DNA of 64,000 nt from Rhynchospora pubera (taxonomy: Eukaryota > Streptophyta > Magnoliopsida > Poales > Cyperaceae), in assembly GCA_028095005.1 (NCBI GenBank), contig CM051459.1:277283229-277347228 (forward strand), written 5' to 3'. Positions within the stretch are counted from its first letter, which is position 1; each line of letters opens with the position of its first letter. Made by a program: the position numbers and the translations under genes. Of the stretch, positions 32,694 through 45,389 are shown piece after piece. A model generated the notes under the pieces. It did no database searches and had not been told where the DNA came from. It saw nothing but the letters and a program-made list of their open reading frames with translations.

Positions 32694-35600
32694 TGTTACA
32701 CATGTATATTTTAATTCTTTTCGTAATAATAATTGAATGTGGAAAAACAATATTTAAAGTTTATTTAAAAAATTGTTTGAAAAAGTTTGATTAAAAATTG
32801 TGTTGCAATATTGTTTCCGGAGATTGATAGCATACATATAGCCAGCAACGATCATGTAGGGTAGCATGAAATACTTTTCTTCTGTCCTAATAACAAATTT
32901 TAATGTATAGATAACCAACGTACAGTGGAAGTAGACTAATGCCTCCTCTCACTCACACACACACACACATTATATTTTTTATATATAAAAGTTTGGCATT
33001 CTAAATGATGCCCACGGCCCACCACACATTCTAAAATTTTTACGAACAATCAGGCCTTGGAACATCTAAATTTTAAAATTACCTTCCAACTTTCAATGGG
33101 GGATAATAACCTTGCAAATATCAATTTCACTTCACGCCATCGACTTTAGAATAAGAAATTACTAAATAATCCTTAAACATACATAATTTTATTATTTTTA
33201 TTTTCTTAAAATGAATACAGATTAAACAAATGTATGTTGTACTTTAAAAATTTTGGTATAATAATTAATTGTATTCTAAATGTAAAACTAAAAAAAGTTA
33301 AAATTAGTATTTATTATTTTTATTATCAAACTGCAAAGCTATAATTTCTGAACTTATAAAATAAAATCGATAGATACTAGTTTCGGAGTTTGGTATTATT
33401 CTCTCATTAAAAAAATGATAGATTCTTATAAAATATTTATGTGCAGTACATGTGAATTTATTTGCCCTTTTATGGTCGTTTTAGTATTCTCTTAAATTCC
33501 AGAAGAATATTGTAACAGTTGAGATGCTCATCTCTTTTTTTCTTTATTTGGGAGATGCTCATCTCTAGTGGCCTGTACTGATTATACTTAACAAAAGAAC
33601 GCAACATTTAATCAAGTTTGAAATGTAGGAACGATCTATTATCTCTTGTGATTTTGGAGTGTTTGAGGACCAATTTGTCATTCATGACTTGATTTTGGCG
33701 ATCTCTTAATTAAGAATTTCCAAAAAGCTACTTTAATTAAAGAAATTTACTGATGATATAGACTTTGTAATTATTAAGCAAGCTTTTATTTTAACCAATG
33801 AACTGTATGCATGCACCGTACGTGACAATGCACTAATTGATCAAAGGTGCTAATTGTGAGAAAATCAAAGGCAATGCTCAACTATTCTTTTTTTTCTTTT
33901 CTTTTTTTTTATGTTCGATAAATTCACAAGAGACAAAGAAGGTCTTGTGTGGATAAGCTTTGATATAGGACAAAGATTTATTGTCTTTTTTCTCGAAATA
34001 CGGACAAAAGAAATTGGCTTCCGACAAAATCCAATTTTAGAGATACGAAGAAATTTTGGATTTTTGGTTGATAAAATCATCCCCACTCATATTGGACGAA
34101 AGAAATTTTCTTTTTCTCCTGTTGCATGATAATAATAGCTCTACTCAACCCGTTTGTCTCAGTCTAATTCTAAACAGATCAGATATCTAAATTTCTATAC
34201 GGATTATCTGATATAGATATCAATATTTTTGTAATGTATAGACAGTTATTTTATTCAAAGCAGCTATTAATACAAATAATGCTTCGGATCTGAATTTTTT
34301 TGGACACTTATATACGACTTAATTTAACTTTTAAGTATAATATATGATTTTTTTTACCAATACAGTCAATAATCTTATTATTTGGAAGTTTGAAACTAAT
34401 GGCCGATATATACCTTGAGTTTTTATATGTAAAGTGAGTTGTTAAAGTTATTTTGAGGATTAATTAGACTTAAAGTCATTTGCTCCCATAATAATTGCAT
34501 ATGGTAAATTTTTTAATGTTTGAAGAGGACGAGAAACTATATGGACCATGTGTGTTAAGCTGATGACTATCTATAATTTCATATTATTAATTCCATGTAC
34601 CGTTCGAAAATTCGCTCTACAACTATTATAATAATGAGGTGCTGACAATTACCTATATATATTCTTCACCACCAGGCACCAGCACATTTTTTATTCTCAA
34701 AAATGTAGGTGCTGACAATTGCCTTTTGGATAGGTGCTGACAATTGCCTTTTAAAATGATGTGGAAGCCAGAGTTCTATCAAAGCAACTACCAACATAAT
34801 TCCATAAAAGTCGAGCAAAGAATTAATCTTATGAGTCTGGTAAAAAAGGGTCCCATATTATAGTTCAGATTATTCGATTTAAAAATGAAAAATTGTCAAC
34901 TGCAATATATATTATATAAAAATTTTGTGTATAATTTATTTTTTTTCATTCTAGTTTGGATGATTCAGATCACAACAAGAGGATCATCTTTTTCTAAAAA
35001 GAAGAATAACTTAACTCGAATATGATGACCCAAAATAATATAAATAAACAGATAAGACCGACAAGTTGACTTCGAAAGTTGATCTTATATATGAATCTAT
35101 TCATCTATTTTAAATCCTACGACCGACCTAACTGTTAAAAGTCATTCTTTAATAGGCAACAAAAAAAAACAAAAATTTTTTAAAAAAAGGAATAAATACT
35201 AGTGGATAAGTTTTACAAACACTAGCAATGCATTTTCTCCTTCTAGCAATATGTTTTCTCGTTGTAGCAATTTACCTTTTGGTTTTAGTATTTATCCACA
35301 ATAAAGGAAATAATAAGGCATATGCGAAAAAAAAACATAATCTCATAACAGTGAAAATTTTGGGAAAAGGGCAAACTGCCAATAGTTATTGGGCCCCTCC
35401 AAATGTAGCACTTGTTCTTCTTTCGAAAAGCAAATTTCACAGATAACGTCAGCTCTACCTAAATTGATAGGCCCCTTCAGCAATTAATGAAAAAGGCTCT
35501 ATCCAAACATACCCTTCTAATATTTTCAATTATATACTCATACTTTCATAAATTAAAAAATAGAACTTTGTTCTTTCAAACCACAAAATCACTCATGTTT

Positions 35601-35707
35601 TTCCTCTTGTTATTAATCACTCCATTATCCTTTCTTACGACAATACATTACTAATGAATACATAAGATTCTTTATAACAAATAATCATTATTTACATTTT
35701 AAATATA
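32694..35707. other. Intergenic DNA, no gene recognised
   Basis: AT-rich. The segment 34637-34755 has three copies of a short direct repeat (GGTGCTGACAATTGCCTTTT and variants, at about 34637, 34706 and 34731). A 72-codon frame at 33911-34129 is unrecognised and has an overlapping frame on the other strand. Confidence 0.45.
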
Positions 35708-35965
35708 ATTAGCATAAGATGCCCTCATATGTGGGCAAATAAAGAAACAAAATAATGTTAGACAATAAAAATATGTTTCTTAATTTACCAGCGATACAAA
35801 TAGATATGTTATTCAATTTATTATTTCTATATTAGATGGAAAACCAAGAAATGATGTTGCTTCGGCTGGCGATTGATATCCAACCGCAGATCAAACTAGT
35901 CGAACGGCAAAAACATCTGGTTACGTTCTAGATTTAGCGTGTTACACCTTTGGTATGTGTGCTTT
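35708..35965 (-). repeat. Dispersed ~240-bp repeat, copy 3
   Basis: A reverse-orientation copy, the best preserved of the four. It contains CATATGTGGGCAAATAAAG, TTACCAGCGATACAAATAGA and GGCGATTGATATCCAACCGC, ending near GCGTGTTACACC. Class unknown. Confidence 0.65.
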
Positions 35966-35982
35966 AATATGTAGTATAGATA

Positions 35983-36007
35983 AATAAATAAATAAATAAA
36001 TAAATAA
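35983..36007. repeat. AAAT tetranucleotide microsatellite
   Basis: About six tandem AAAT/ATAA units directly beside the dispersed repeat copy. Confidence 0.8.
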
Positions 36008-38190
36008 TGCTCAATTTTGTAGAATGGATAATTGAAAATAAGAAAATTCAGACAAAAAAAACTGATCAATAATAATTATGTCAAACAAAGTCATTTTAAT
36101 TCTAACAACTCGAACAGAATGATTTTTGTTTTTACATTTCATACAAAAGTTAATGGTAGGCAGAAATGTTTATATTTATGTATTAATTGATGAATGTTTG
36201 AAATTTATAGAATTTGAAAGGGTATATATGAAATTCGCCATTTATTTCTTGTAAGGATGGTACTGGAAAGATGCATTTGAGGCAAAATTAAGTGGATTGT
36301 ACATATGCCTTTCCCAAAAAAATAAACAAATGGAAAAGAAAAAGGAAAAGGAACAAGCGGATTACATATGCATGCATCTATCTAGAAAAAAAAAATGCAA
36401 GTGATATTATTGTGATCACAGGAAATAAATTAAATACAAATGGTCAATTAGTTGTTCAGCCGCTGCCTCGATTGGAACCAATTATTGGTTAGATTTTCGT
36501 GTCTATTTTAATCTAGTTCTAAATTATTTATCTGATTCTTAGTATTGCCCTTATTAATATAAATTCACATTTTCTAAATATCTTCAAATAATAAGTATAA
36601 TGGAAATTATTTAGACCACAGAAATCACCCAATTGTGGAACTTTGACAGAACATCCCATTGGCCCATTTTGAATATTTTCTAATATATTGTTGTGTAATT
36701 ATATACATGACAAATTACACACTGGACTGTTTTTTTTTTAATTAATGTGGTCATTATCAACTTCAATTCTCAAGTGATACCGCCTTTCATGAATAATTGA
36801 AGCATGAAAACGAAATGCATCTAACCAACTTAACGAAGCAAATTGAAGCTGATGTTCCCTACTACCACAATTTTTTTTTTGGGACAACTAATTTAATTGT
36901 TTAGTAACTAGTAATTATTAGAGGTGTCTATAAAATCCATTTATCTTATTATCTATTCTATATCTTATTTGATAGAAGATATGCATGAGTTGGGATCTTT
37001 TGTTAGTTTATTGGGTAAGGAAATTTTTATTTTATTTTATTTGATAAGATAACTAATAAGAACCAGTTCCCACTCCTTAAGAGGATAATTAATATAAAAA
37101 GATTATATATAATAATTCTTTGTTCATTCATTTATTAATATTTATAAACTTCTAGGCAAGGTTGATTCACGCAATATTTCTCAAAGTTATGTTCAAAATA
37201 TTAAATTTTTTGTTATATTAGTAGTAGGACCAATATATGTATAATTTTTTGTTATATTTAATGATATTTATGCACATGATGTATTTAAACTTTAAAGTGG
37301 GACATATATCCTTCCATTTCTTTGTTTGCTTGGGTTGGATTATCTAAGTTATCAATTTATTCGATAATTATATAACAAAATTGTTTACTTCATACTCTAA
37401 ATCGATTTATTTTCATTTTTTTTTAAATTATTTCAATTATTTTGTATTATAAGATGCATCAGAGCTGGTGGTAAATATCACCCACTTTTTACCAAACCTA
37501 CATTGAAGAAAAGATAATAACAATTAAGCCACTCTAATTATCACAGGATTGAAACAATTTTTAGGTTAATGGGAAGGTGATTGTCAAAATAAAACAAACT
37601 GCATCATGCATCAGCTTTAACCCACATGATGATCACATGCATGATACTCCCCCACAAAGCACTATACGCCTACCACATCTATTTTCCTGTATGTATTGTG
37701 GATCGCGCGCTCACATCACGTTGAAAGGGACATGATTACAACCCAATAGCTATATGGAACTGTATATATATATTTGATTCTACAATACAATTGGTAGAAG
37801 CTAAATTAAGGTGCATTGTAATTTGTAACCCAAGCGTGGTCCATAGTTGTTTGGCGTTTTCAATTTGACCCATTATTTAAACTTGACCATCGCATTGACC
37901 ATTGAGTGAAGTTGGTACATATATAGGTCAAGTAAATTTTTTGCCCCTATTGTAAAAAAAAGTGACGGCGCTCGATTGTCATAATTAATTTTTTTTATAC
38001 AGATTATCAGACTCAAATTAGGTAATAGAAAACATGTTTTACTTTTTCGGAAGGTTAACTGTTCATTTATTAGTTCAGTTATGACAATTATTATGATCTT
38101 TGTAAACCAAAATATCATGACAAAGCATAAGAACTCTAAACGCAATAAAATTACCAGACCATACTTTATTCATAGCTGCTATCAAGCTTT

Positions 38191-38254
<64 letters not shown>

Positions 38255-39059
38255 CACACACACACACCCTAGTAACATAATCATTTTATAATTTCTAAAA
38301 TGAATTGAGAGTTAAAATCCAAAAACCGACCTTTAATATTATGCATCGTATTCCAAACTTGCATGTCCTACAATGAGGAGCAAAAATTGTCCTACTTGCA
38401 TGTCCTACAACTCAAAATTTAATTTGAACTTATGTCACGATGCTATCTAAGATGTTCTTTTTACTTATAAAAAATTTATTGGTTTCTAATTTTTCACAAG
38501 TTTTTTTCGAATTTCTCATTAGATATGATGGTCTCTAGTTCATCTTGATTCTCTGTAAGCCATTGAGATACTGTAATGTCCAACAATACACATCAATCAA
38601 TAAATTTTATAATCAGTGATGATAGTAAGCCAATGTCATACATAGAGAAAAACATAAGACAACACTGCACAGTTAGTCTTATCGCACAACACTTGAATCA
38701 ATAAAAAAGATGATATAACTTAGACACATGATCAATTGAATACAACCAAGGCATCAAATCCAATCACATATACTAAACACACCACCTTCCAACTGACTTG
38801 CTTGCAAGTCGCAAAAATTGGATGAGACACAATAGTCTACATGTCAAATTCACTTTTTGTGTGCTACCACACAGTTCTAGCCGGTGCCCAAGTGTGCTAT
38901 GCATGCAATCACAATAGTGAGATGGTACCATATATTCCATCAATCACCTATAATGCAAATTTGCACGTTAAGAAGGATATAAATCATGAGACTATCGTCT
39001 GGATAATCTCATATATACACCATTTTGGACATATATGAATGTTCAAGGTTGGTTAGATC
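36008..39059. other. Intergenic DNA, no gene recognised
   Basis: AT-rich throughout, with short AT tracts and one long TA microsatellite (38196-38250). The frames at 38075-38284 are products of that microsatellite. Confidence 0.5.
38196..38250. repeat. TA microsatellite
   Basis: A TA dinucleotide run ending in a short CA run (CACACACACAC). Confidence 0.9.
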
Positions 39060-39750
39060 AAGCCATTATTGTAACAATAATATTAGTTTCTGTCAAACTC
39101 AGGTTTAGCGGCCCACTTAGATTTTCCAGTAGTCCACTAAAACTAGACGGACAACATTATACAGGTCTCATATTTCTATTCAGACGACCCATAGGCCTTG
39201 CTAGAGGTCTGACTGTTAACTATGCATAATAACTCTTGATTTTCTGCTAGCAGATCAACGGTTCTATAGCCCTACAAGCAGTTCGTTGGGTCTAGACCTC
39301 GCGTGTTGAAATCCTAATTCTAGTAATTCCATCAACGGAGTACCTCAGAATCGGCATTCTCGTGTGCTGAAATCCTAAGAAGACCTTATATATAGTTCTG
39401 ATACTAATGTAGCTAATAGTGATTAGATATAATGTTAAAGAATCGAATATGCCGGGCTTCAATCTCGTAAACAGCACTACAAGTAATCAACCACCATGAT
39501 CTGCTACGCACAAGGCTTCCATCTCTCTCTGTATGCGGCTGATACACACTCTGACCTCAAGTTAGAACCTAGCGTCACATTTTCACGATTTCAAAAACAC
39601 GATATGTCGTGCTTCTCTTTCATACTTAAAAAATAATCAAACAAGAAAGGAGAAGGCCCTCCTTCTCTCTCAAATGTCTCTCTAGAATTTTGAACTTTTG
39701 CAGACGAAACCATAAAAAAACTGAACCCTAAATTTGAAATTATATTGATC
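39060..39750 (-). mobile_element. Probable degenerate LTR-retrotransposon sequence
   Basis: This stretch is GC-richer than its surroundings. At 39394-39410 it carries GTTCTGATACTAATGTAG, a degenerate version of the reversed tRNA-Met primer-binding site followed by an LTR start (TGTAG). No second end or duplication was found. The call rests on this resemblance alone. Confidence 0.3.
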
Positions 39751-39753
39751 TAT

Positions 39754-39920
39754 GGGGCCGTTTGGATCGCTTAGGAATTTGGGGAATTTTGGAAAGTTGC
39801 AATTCCAAGGAATAAATTTATTGGAAAGTGTGTAACTTTATGAAGAGTTTGGATTGTTTATAATAAATTTATGATAGGAAGATGAAATTTTCCAAATTCC
39901 TTGGAAATCCAAACAGCCCC
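39754..39920. mobile_element. Tourist-like MITE, copy 4 (167 bp)
   Basis: The ends are GGGGCCGTTTGGATC and, inward from the right, GGGGCTGTTTGGATTTCC, with TAT at 39751-39753 and 39921-39923. The interior shares GAAGAGTTTGGATTGTTTAT with copies 3 and 5. Confidence 0.85.
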
Positions 39921-39923
39921 TAT

Positions 39924-40867
39924 AATCGACAAAATCGGAATCGACCGCTAGTGGTCTGCTACCAAAAAGTTCGCAAAAAAAAAAAAAACAAGCGTACCGT
40001 TGAATTTTTTTTTTTTTTTTTTTACTTTTTGGTTAACATATAAGCAATTGGACCGCCATGAGACATGAGTGTACTATATCGTATATCGTGTACACAAAAA
40101 ATGAAGTTAACAAGCCATATTTGAACCATCAATTTGTGACCGGATGTCCTAAATCGGACTGTTCTAATTACTATTTAAAATCAGGCACACTATTGATTTG
40201 AGCAGTTATTCTGGCCTAGCACACCTTTTTCTTTGTCTGATTCCGGTACGAAATAGACGACCTTGATTTGGCTGGAAACTTTAACAGGGAAGATCCGATC
40301 ATAAATAATAATCCTTATCCAATTCCCCTATTTCTTCCCAAAAAAAAGAATTTTATTTATGGTGAAATAAAAAAATAACAAAAAGATTTTAAGAATGGAG
40401 GTCACTATTTTTTTTTTAAATAAGGCCAATAAATGGAGGTCACTATTAACCAACCAATAAAGGCTTCAATGGGAAGAGCACCTGGTTGGGTGCTTAAATG
40501 TGTGTGATGTTATTCAAGGGACTTTTCTTTTAAGTCCCTTGTTTGCACTGTTGCTTGATTTGGAGTGAACAAGGTTTATACATTCCCTTTTGGGGACATT
40601 CCACCCCACGCTAAAGTTTTTCTCTGCTAAATCCCTATCATTTGCTTGATAATTCAGCGTAATAACTGTACACGTACACGGACAGTTACTTTCGAATAGC
40701 GTAGTTGGATCTTTAGTTATGAAAATCACAAACATCCAAAAATTTAAGGCCACATTTTTTTGTTGTTGACTACTGTTCCAGAAAGTATGTACAGTTTGCT
40801 CTATCCATTGACAGGAAAAATCATTATAGAACAAAGAGTCAGAATTATCAAACTCTTGTTACTTTAT
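39924..40867. other. Intergenic DNA, nothing recognised
   Basis: Poly-A and poly-T runs near 39975-40025. A 106-codon minus-strand frame at 40514-40834 has no recognisable domain, and I give it low weight. Confidence 0.45.
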
Positions 40868-41049
40868 TGAATGGACTGGCCTAAGATAGTTTTCATATGT
40901 GGGCAAATAAAAAAATAAAATATTGTTAGGTAATAAAAATATGTTGTTTAATTTACCAGTGATATAAATAAATATGTTATTCAAATTTGATTCTTTATTA
41001 GACGTAAAATCAAAATATATTATTATTTCGTCTGGCGATTGATATCTAA
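40868..41049 (-). repeat. Dispersed ~240-bp repeat, copy 4, left part (split by an LTR)
   Basis: It matches copy 3 from CATATGTGGGCAAATAAA through GGCGATTGATATCTAA, and continues at 42664 on the far side of the solo LTR. Confidence 0.65.
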
Positions 41050-42658
41050 TGATAAATGGTTTTCATACCTAGTATTTCAACCATTTATAGGTCTTAATTT
41101 CATTATTTTATATGTTATTTCTGACTTTTAATTGATAATTTAGGTTAGAAGTTAGGTACTGCCATGGTCTCTTCATTTTGTACAGGATCTACACGATTTG
41201 GCTACTCGACACGATATTTTCACTATTTTTGACATGACTGGAGACCCACAGACTATTCTAGCGACCCACTGAGAGCACAGCAGGTAGCAGTTGGAGACTG
41301 GCGATGCAGAAGACTTCAGCGGGCCGCTAGGTTCAACAGTGGGCCGCTGGAAGATGGAAACCGATAGACAAAAATAGCACAGCCAGTTTTTCAAACTGTT
41401 TCTACCACGATCTAGCCAGATTTGGAACCGCCATTTGCACAACCCCCACTCTAGAGAACCGACATTGATTGCTATAAAAACGAGAAGCCTTGACGACGAA
41501 GGGGTTAGCAAATAGAAGGAGATTTCACAGCGAAGGGAGAATAGAGCCAAGAGTTTTCAGCAGGTCGCCGATCTCATCTGCGTGTCGCAGTCAGTAGCAG
41601 GAGACAGAAGGATAGAGATTGAGTTACTTTTCTGTTGTAACTTAGTTTCTTTCTTATTCTTTCTCTTATCCTAGATATCTGGTTGTTTGTATGATGTCTA
41701 TTCGTGAGTAGATACTCTTTTTAGGGATCATGGTAGTGAACCTTTAGTTTATCAAAAGATAATATACTTTTTAGTTAATTTTTTTGTTGCATGTTGTGTT
41801 TTATGTCTTGATTTATTAATCTGAACTAATTGCGCTTGAATTGCTTAGGAAAATTTGCTTGCATCCGTTAAGTATAGGTCGTGCTTGATTGTTAGATGGT
41901 TAAGTCCAAACTACCCTAAGTTATTTGATAGCAAATGTGCCAACTTGAAGGTTTCTAATCAAAGGATTTAACCAAGACTAGTTAACGAGAGTTAAAGTCT
42001 TTTCCGAAAACGAAAGTTCAAGAAATTCATAGGTTAGAAAGGTATAAACTTGTAGAAACTAGACCAAGAAACGATAGTTGAAATCTAAGTTCTATTCGAT
42101 AGATTTAGAGTTAGTTGAATTGATAACCAGACCCAAAACGAGAGTTTGATCTGTAACACCTCAACCTAGACTCTAATCCTTACACAAAGTAACTTCTAAA
42201 TTAACTAAAAGTTGAATCTACCTTGACACTAGTGGGCTGCTGAGTGAACCAGCGAGGTGGTCTATACTTGCCAAGTAGCCAGCGACCAATTAGATAGTCA
42301 AGCGACCTGAGTTTAATTAGCGGGCCGCTACGAGAGTCAGCGGACCGGTAGAACTGGAGTAAACTAAAGAATTAGCTTACCTTAAACCCTAATCTTTAAT
42401 TAGTTGTTTAAACTTGTCTCTTATTGTGACCTGTTAATTTAGGATTTATTTAACTACCATTTATCCACTGTTATTTTGTTACCAAACCAAATAATTCTTA
42501 CTACAAATCCTTGTCTAGTAAATTAAATCAAATTAAAACTTAATTATTTCATTCCATCCCTGTGGTTCGACCCCGAAATACTTAGACGATTGTCGTGTGC
42601 TTGCGACTAAATTTAGGTGGATTAGGGTATAATTCAAAAGCTAAGAAAAATCGCATCA
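41050..42658 (+). mobile_element. Solo LTR (1609 bp)
   Basis: It starts TGATAAATGG and ends AATCGCATCA (TG...CA), with TCTAA duplicated at 41045-41049 and 42659-42663. A TATA box (CTATAAAAACGAG, about 41472) and a segment near the right end with CCCTGTGGTTCGACCCCG fit a plus-strand LTR; the latter resembles sequences near the end of some plant gypsy LTRs. GCGGGCCGCT-type motifs recur near 41318, 41342 and 42320. No coding sequence or second LTR adjoins it, so recombination between LTRs probably removed the interior. Confidence 0.78.
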
Positions 42659-42663
42659 TCTAA

Positions 42664-42745
42664 CCACAGATCAAATCGATCGTACGACAAAAATATCTAT
42701 TTACATGCTAGATCTAACGTGTCCATACATTTATAAGCAGTAGAG
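42664..42745 (-). repeat. Dispersed ~240-bp repeat, copy 4, right part
   Basis: The sequence from CCACAGATCAAATCGATCG to TTTATAAGCAGTAGAGA completes the copy interrupted at 41049. Copy 3 is the uninterrupted reference. Confidence 0.65.
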
Positions 42746-42791
42746 ATATAGTTTGTCTATGCTTTTGTGATGGAATCGCTAAATTACAAAT

Positions 42792-42949
42792 GGGACCGTT
42801 TGGATCACTTAGGAATTTGGAGAATTTTTTATTTCTAGACATAAATTTATTGGGAAGTGTGTACTTTGTGAAGAGTTTAGATTGTTTATAATAAATTTAT
42901 GTCTAGGAATATGAAATTTCTCAAATTCCGATGGGATCCAAACAGCCCC
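42792..42949. mobile_element. Tourist-like MITE, copy 5 (158 bp)
   Basis: The ends are GGGACCGTTTGGATC and, inward from the right, GGGGCTGTTTGGATCC, with AAT at 42789-42791 and 42950-42952. The interior is collinear with copy 4. Confidence 0.82.
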
Positions 42950-43151
42950 AATAAGAATATATTTCCTAATTAAATCCGTCTTTTTGCCTGTTGTTATTAT
43001 TTTTCCTTGGATCACATGACAGAGTGATATAACTTGTAAGTTGTAATGTTCTTTTTATAAATAAAATTTCACCCCCTACCTTTTATTTTATTTTATTTTA
43101 ATAATTATCAATCTTAGTAAAACAGTTGATGATTTGAGCAATTTGTAATTA

Positions 43152-43573
43152 GGAAGGTTCCGGTGTCATAAGTTTTTAGAGTATCATCAAATGTCATAAT
43201 TTTAATTTTTTTAAAATTTTAAAATGTAAATGTCTAATATAAACCGTCTTCTTTGTTTTAACGAGTGATGCATTTTTATATAAATTTTGTAAAATTTGAA
43301 GTTGATTTGATACTCGATCAAGAGGTTAAAAAATAAACAAATATGGTTAACTATAATAAATTAATTATAATACATTCATGGTTTGACCTCTGGATCAAGT
43401 GTCAAATCAACTCAAAATTGTATAAAACTTATATGAAGATGCATCGCTCGTTAAGACTAAAGATATTAACGGTTTAGATTCGAAATTTACATTTTAAAAC
43501 TTAAAATTTTAACGAAAAAGTAAAGTCGTGACATTTGGTGGCACCCTAAACTTGTGGCACCGGAACTTTACTC
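43152..43573. mobile_element. Mutator-type foldback MITE, copy 2 (422 bp)
   Basis: A near full-length palindrome. The left end carries AGGTTCCGGTGTCATAAG and the right, read inward, AAGTTCCGGTGCCACAAG. The flanks TTTGTAATTA (43142-43151) and TTTATAATTA (43574-43583) match except for one base, an aged 9-10 bp duplication. Related to the element at 18651-19075. Confidence 0.7.
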
Positions 43574-43583
43574 TTTATAATTA

Positions 43584-43983
43584 ACTTTTAAGAATGTACA
43601 TCGTTTTTTAGCAGTACAGGTTTATGTATTCTCAACCCTTTTTATATATTTTCATATGGACCTTAATTTGGATGGATATTGTGGGTCAGTTTTTGGGGCC
43701 GGAGGGGTGTTGTTATGATAAGGTTTTATTTTTGGAATTATGCGAATCTTAGGCATGATTGCATGACTTCTGAAACAGGGTCCCGTTAATGAAAACTGTA
43801 ATTATAAGGCACTCATTTGACGAAAAGGAACTCTATGCACGTCACATGAGTACTAGGCTACTAGCAGCAAGATTATGTCATGGAGGTTAATGTAATAATA
43901 ACAACATTTTGGAGGTCTTGGTTGGGTTCTCAATTCTCATAACAGCAGTATATAGGTCAAGTCTTTGTTTTGCCCTTTTACTC
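43584..43983. other. Intergenic DNA, nothing recognised
   Basis: Mixed composition with no frame or repeat identified. Confidence 0.5.
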
Positions 43984-45389
43984 TTAGGGCATGTTTGGAT
44001 AGGGCAGAATAAGTCCTTATTCCAGAATAAGCTAATTCTAAGTGATCCAAACAGATAGGGAATTAGGAATAGAGGCTTATTCAGGTTCTAATTCCTATCC
44101 GAGCGAAATGTCGGAATTAGAATACGTCGCTCAAGGAAATGAATAAAAAAACGGTCTGAAAAATTATATTTTAACAGCGCGATATATTTTATTACCTTCA
44201 GAAGAGAGAGAATATTGAATACTCCAACCACACCTTCCCCGTCTCTTATCTCTTCCCTGTTACTTCAACTTTTCCAAAAAGCTTCGTACCCGTGCAAAGT
44301 CCGCCAGATCTACTTCGATCGGAGGTGTAATCGACGATATCGTTGACACCATCGACTTCAAGACCGAAAGCTGAGAAGGAAGAGCTCCGATTGTTGGTGA
44401 GTCCCTGCAAAATTTCGTCCCTAATTACCTTTCGATTGATTTACAAACGGTTTCAAATCTTAGTTGTTATTTTTTGACATTTCCAATTTGGATCAGCTCT
44501 GACAAGGCTTGGGCCCTGTCAGAATATTCTTGATTTGTTTTGTACTGTTCTATTTTATTTTTACGCTCACAATACTTCATTTTTCATTAACTAAATAAAT
44601 CGCCCAGGAGCACATAAAAGTTATTCGCAACTAAGTTACACATCCTTTACAATCCTGTTATTTTCTTAGAATGTTTGATATAATTTCACTAGGCTATCGA
44701 ATTTAATATGGTATTTCCTTGTTGGCCATTTATCTGTTCGTTATATTGTCTTCATAGGTTAACTTACTCTCTGTTGTGTATACAATAAATAAGACCCTAA
44801 CCTTCAACGAAATTAATAATGAATTGCAAATGGTGTTGTTTCCTTCAATATGTCTGATTTTTTCTGTTGGTTATGTGACAGATGTGTGGCATCATCTCCA
44901 GCTTTGATAAGAAGGAGTTCTAGCTCTTAAAGGTAATTTCATCAAATCCAATTTCTTTCCAATTTTATTTTGTTCAGATGTCTGACAAGAGTTTTCAATA
45001 TGCACATGAGATGACTTGATATGAACCCGTCTGTTTAATTTGTTTCCCATCTGGACTTGGAGAGTTCCATTTTCTTTGCTGTTACGTTAGTGTATTACTT
45101 GATATTTTTATTTTGTTAGGTATATTGCTATTTACTCCAGATTATTTTAAGGCAATAATATTTTATAAACTTGTTACACAAGAGAGCTACATTGATAGGA
45201 TTAAGTATTACCTAGGCCAAACAAGAAAGAAAAATAAAAGTAGGTGCTTTTATACATTATATTTCAATAGCAAATTTTGTGATTTTTTTTTTCCATTTCA
45301 TGATAGGATTAATTGATTAATTTATCATTCGAAGTAGTGTACTGACCTTGTCAAAGTTACCCTAATACACAATCAACTCCTTTAGTGAA

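Noticed and set aside
38075..38284. Frames with long Tyr-Ile repeats on both strands
   Set aside because: They are translations of a TA microsatellite.
40514..40834. 106-codon minus-strand frame as a possible gene
   Set aside because: No recognisable domain or neighbours; could be an old remnant but the sequence alone does not support it.
43584..43983. Extension of the foldback element up to the Harbinger left end
   Set aside because: No arm similarity or repeat continues past 43583.
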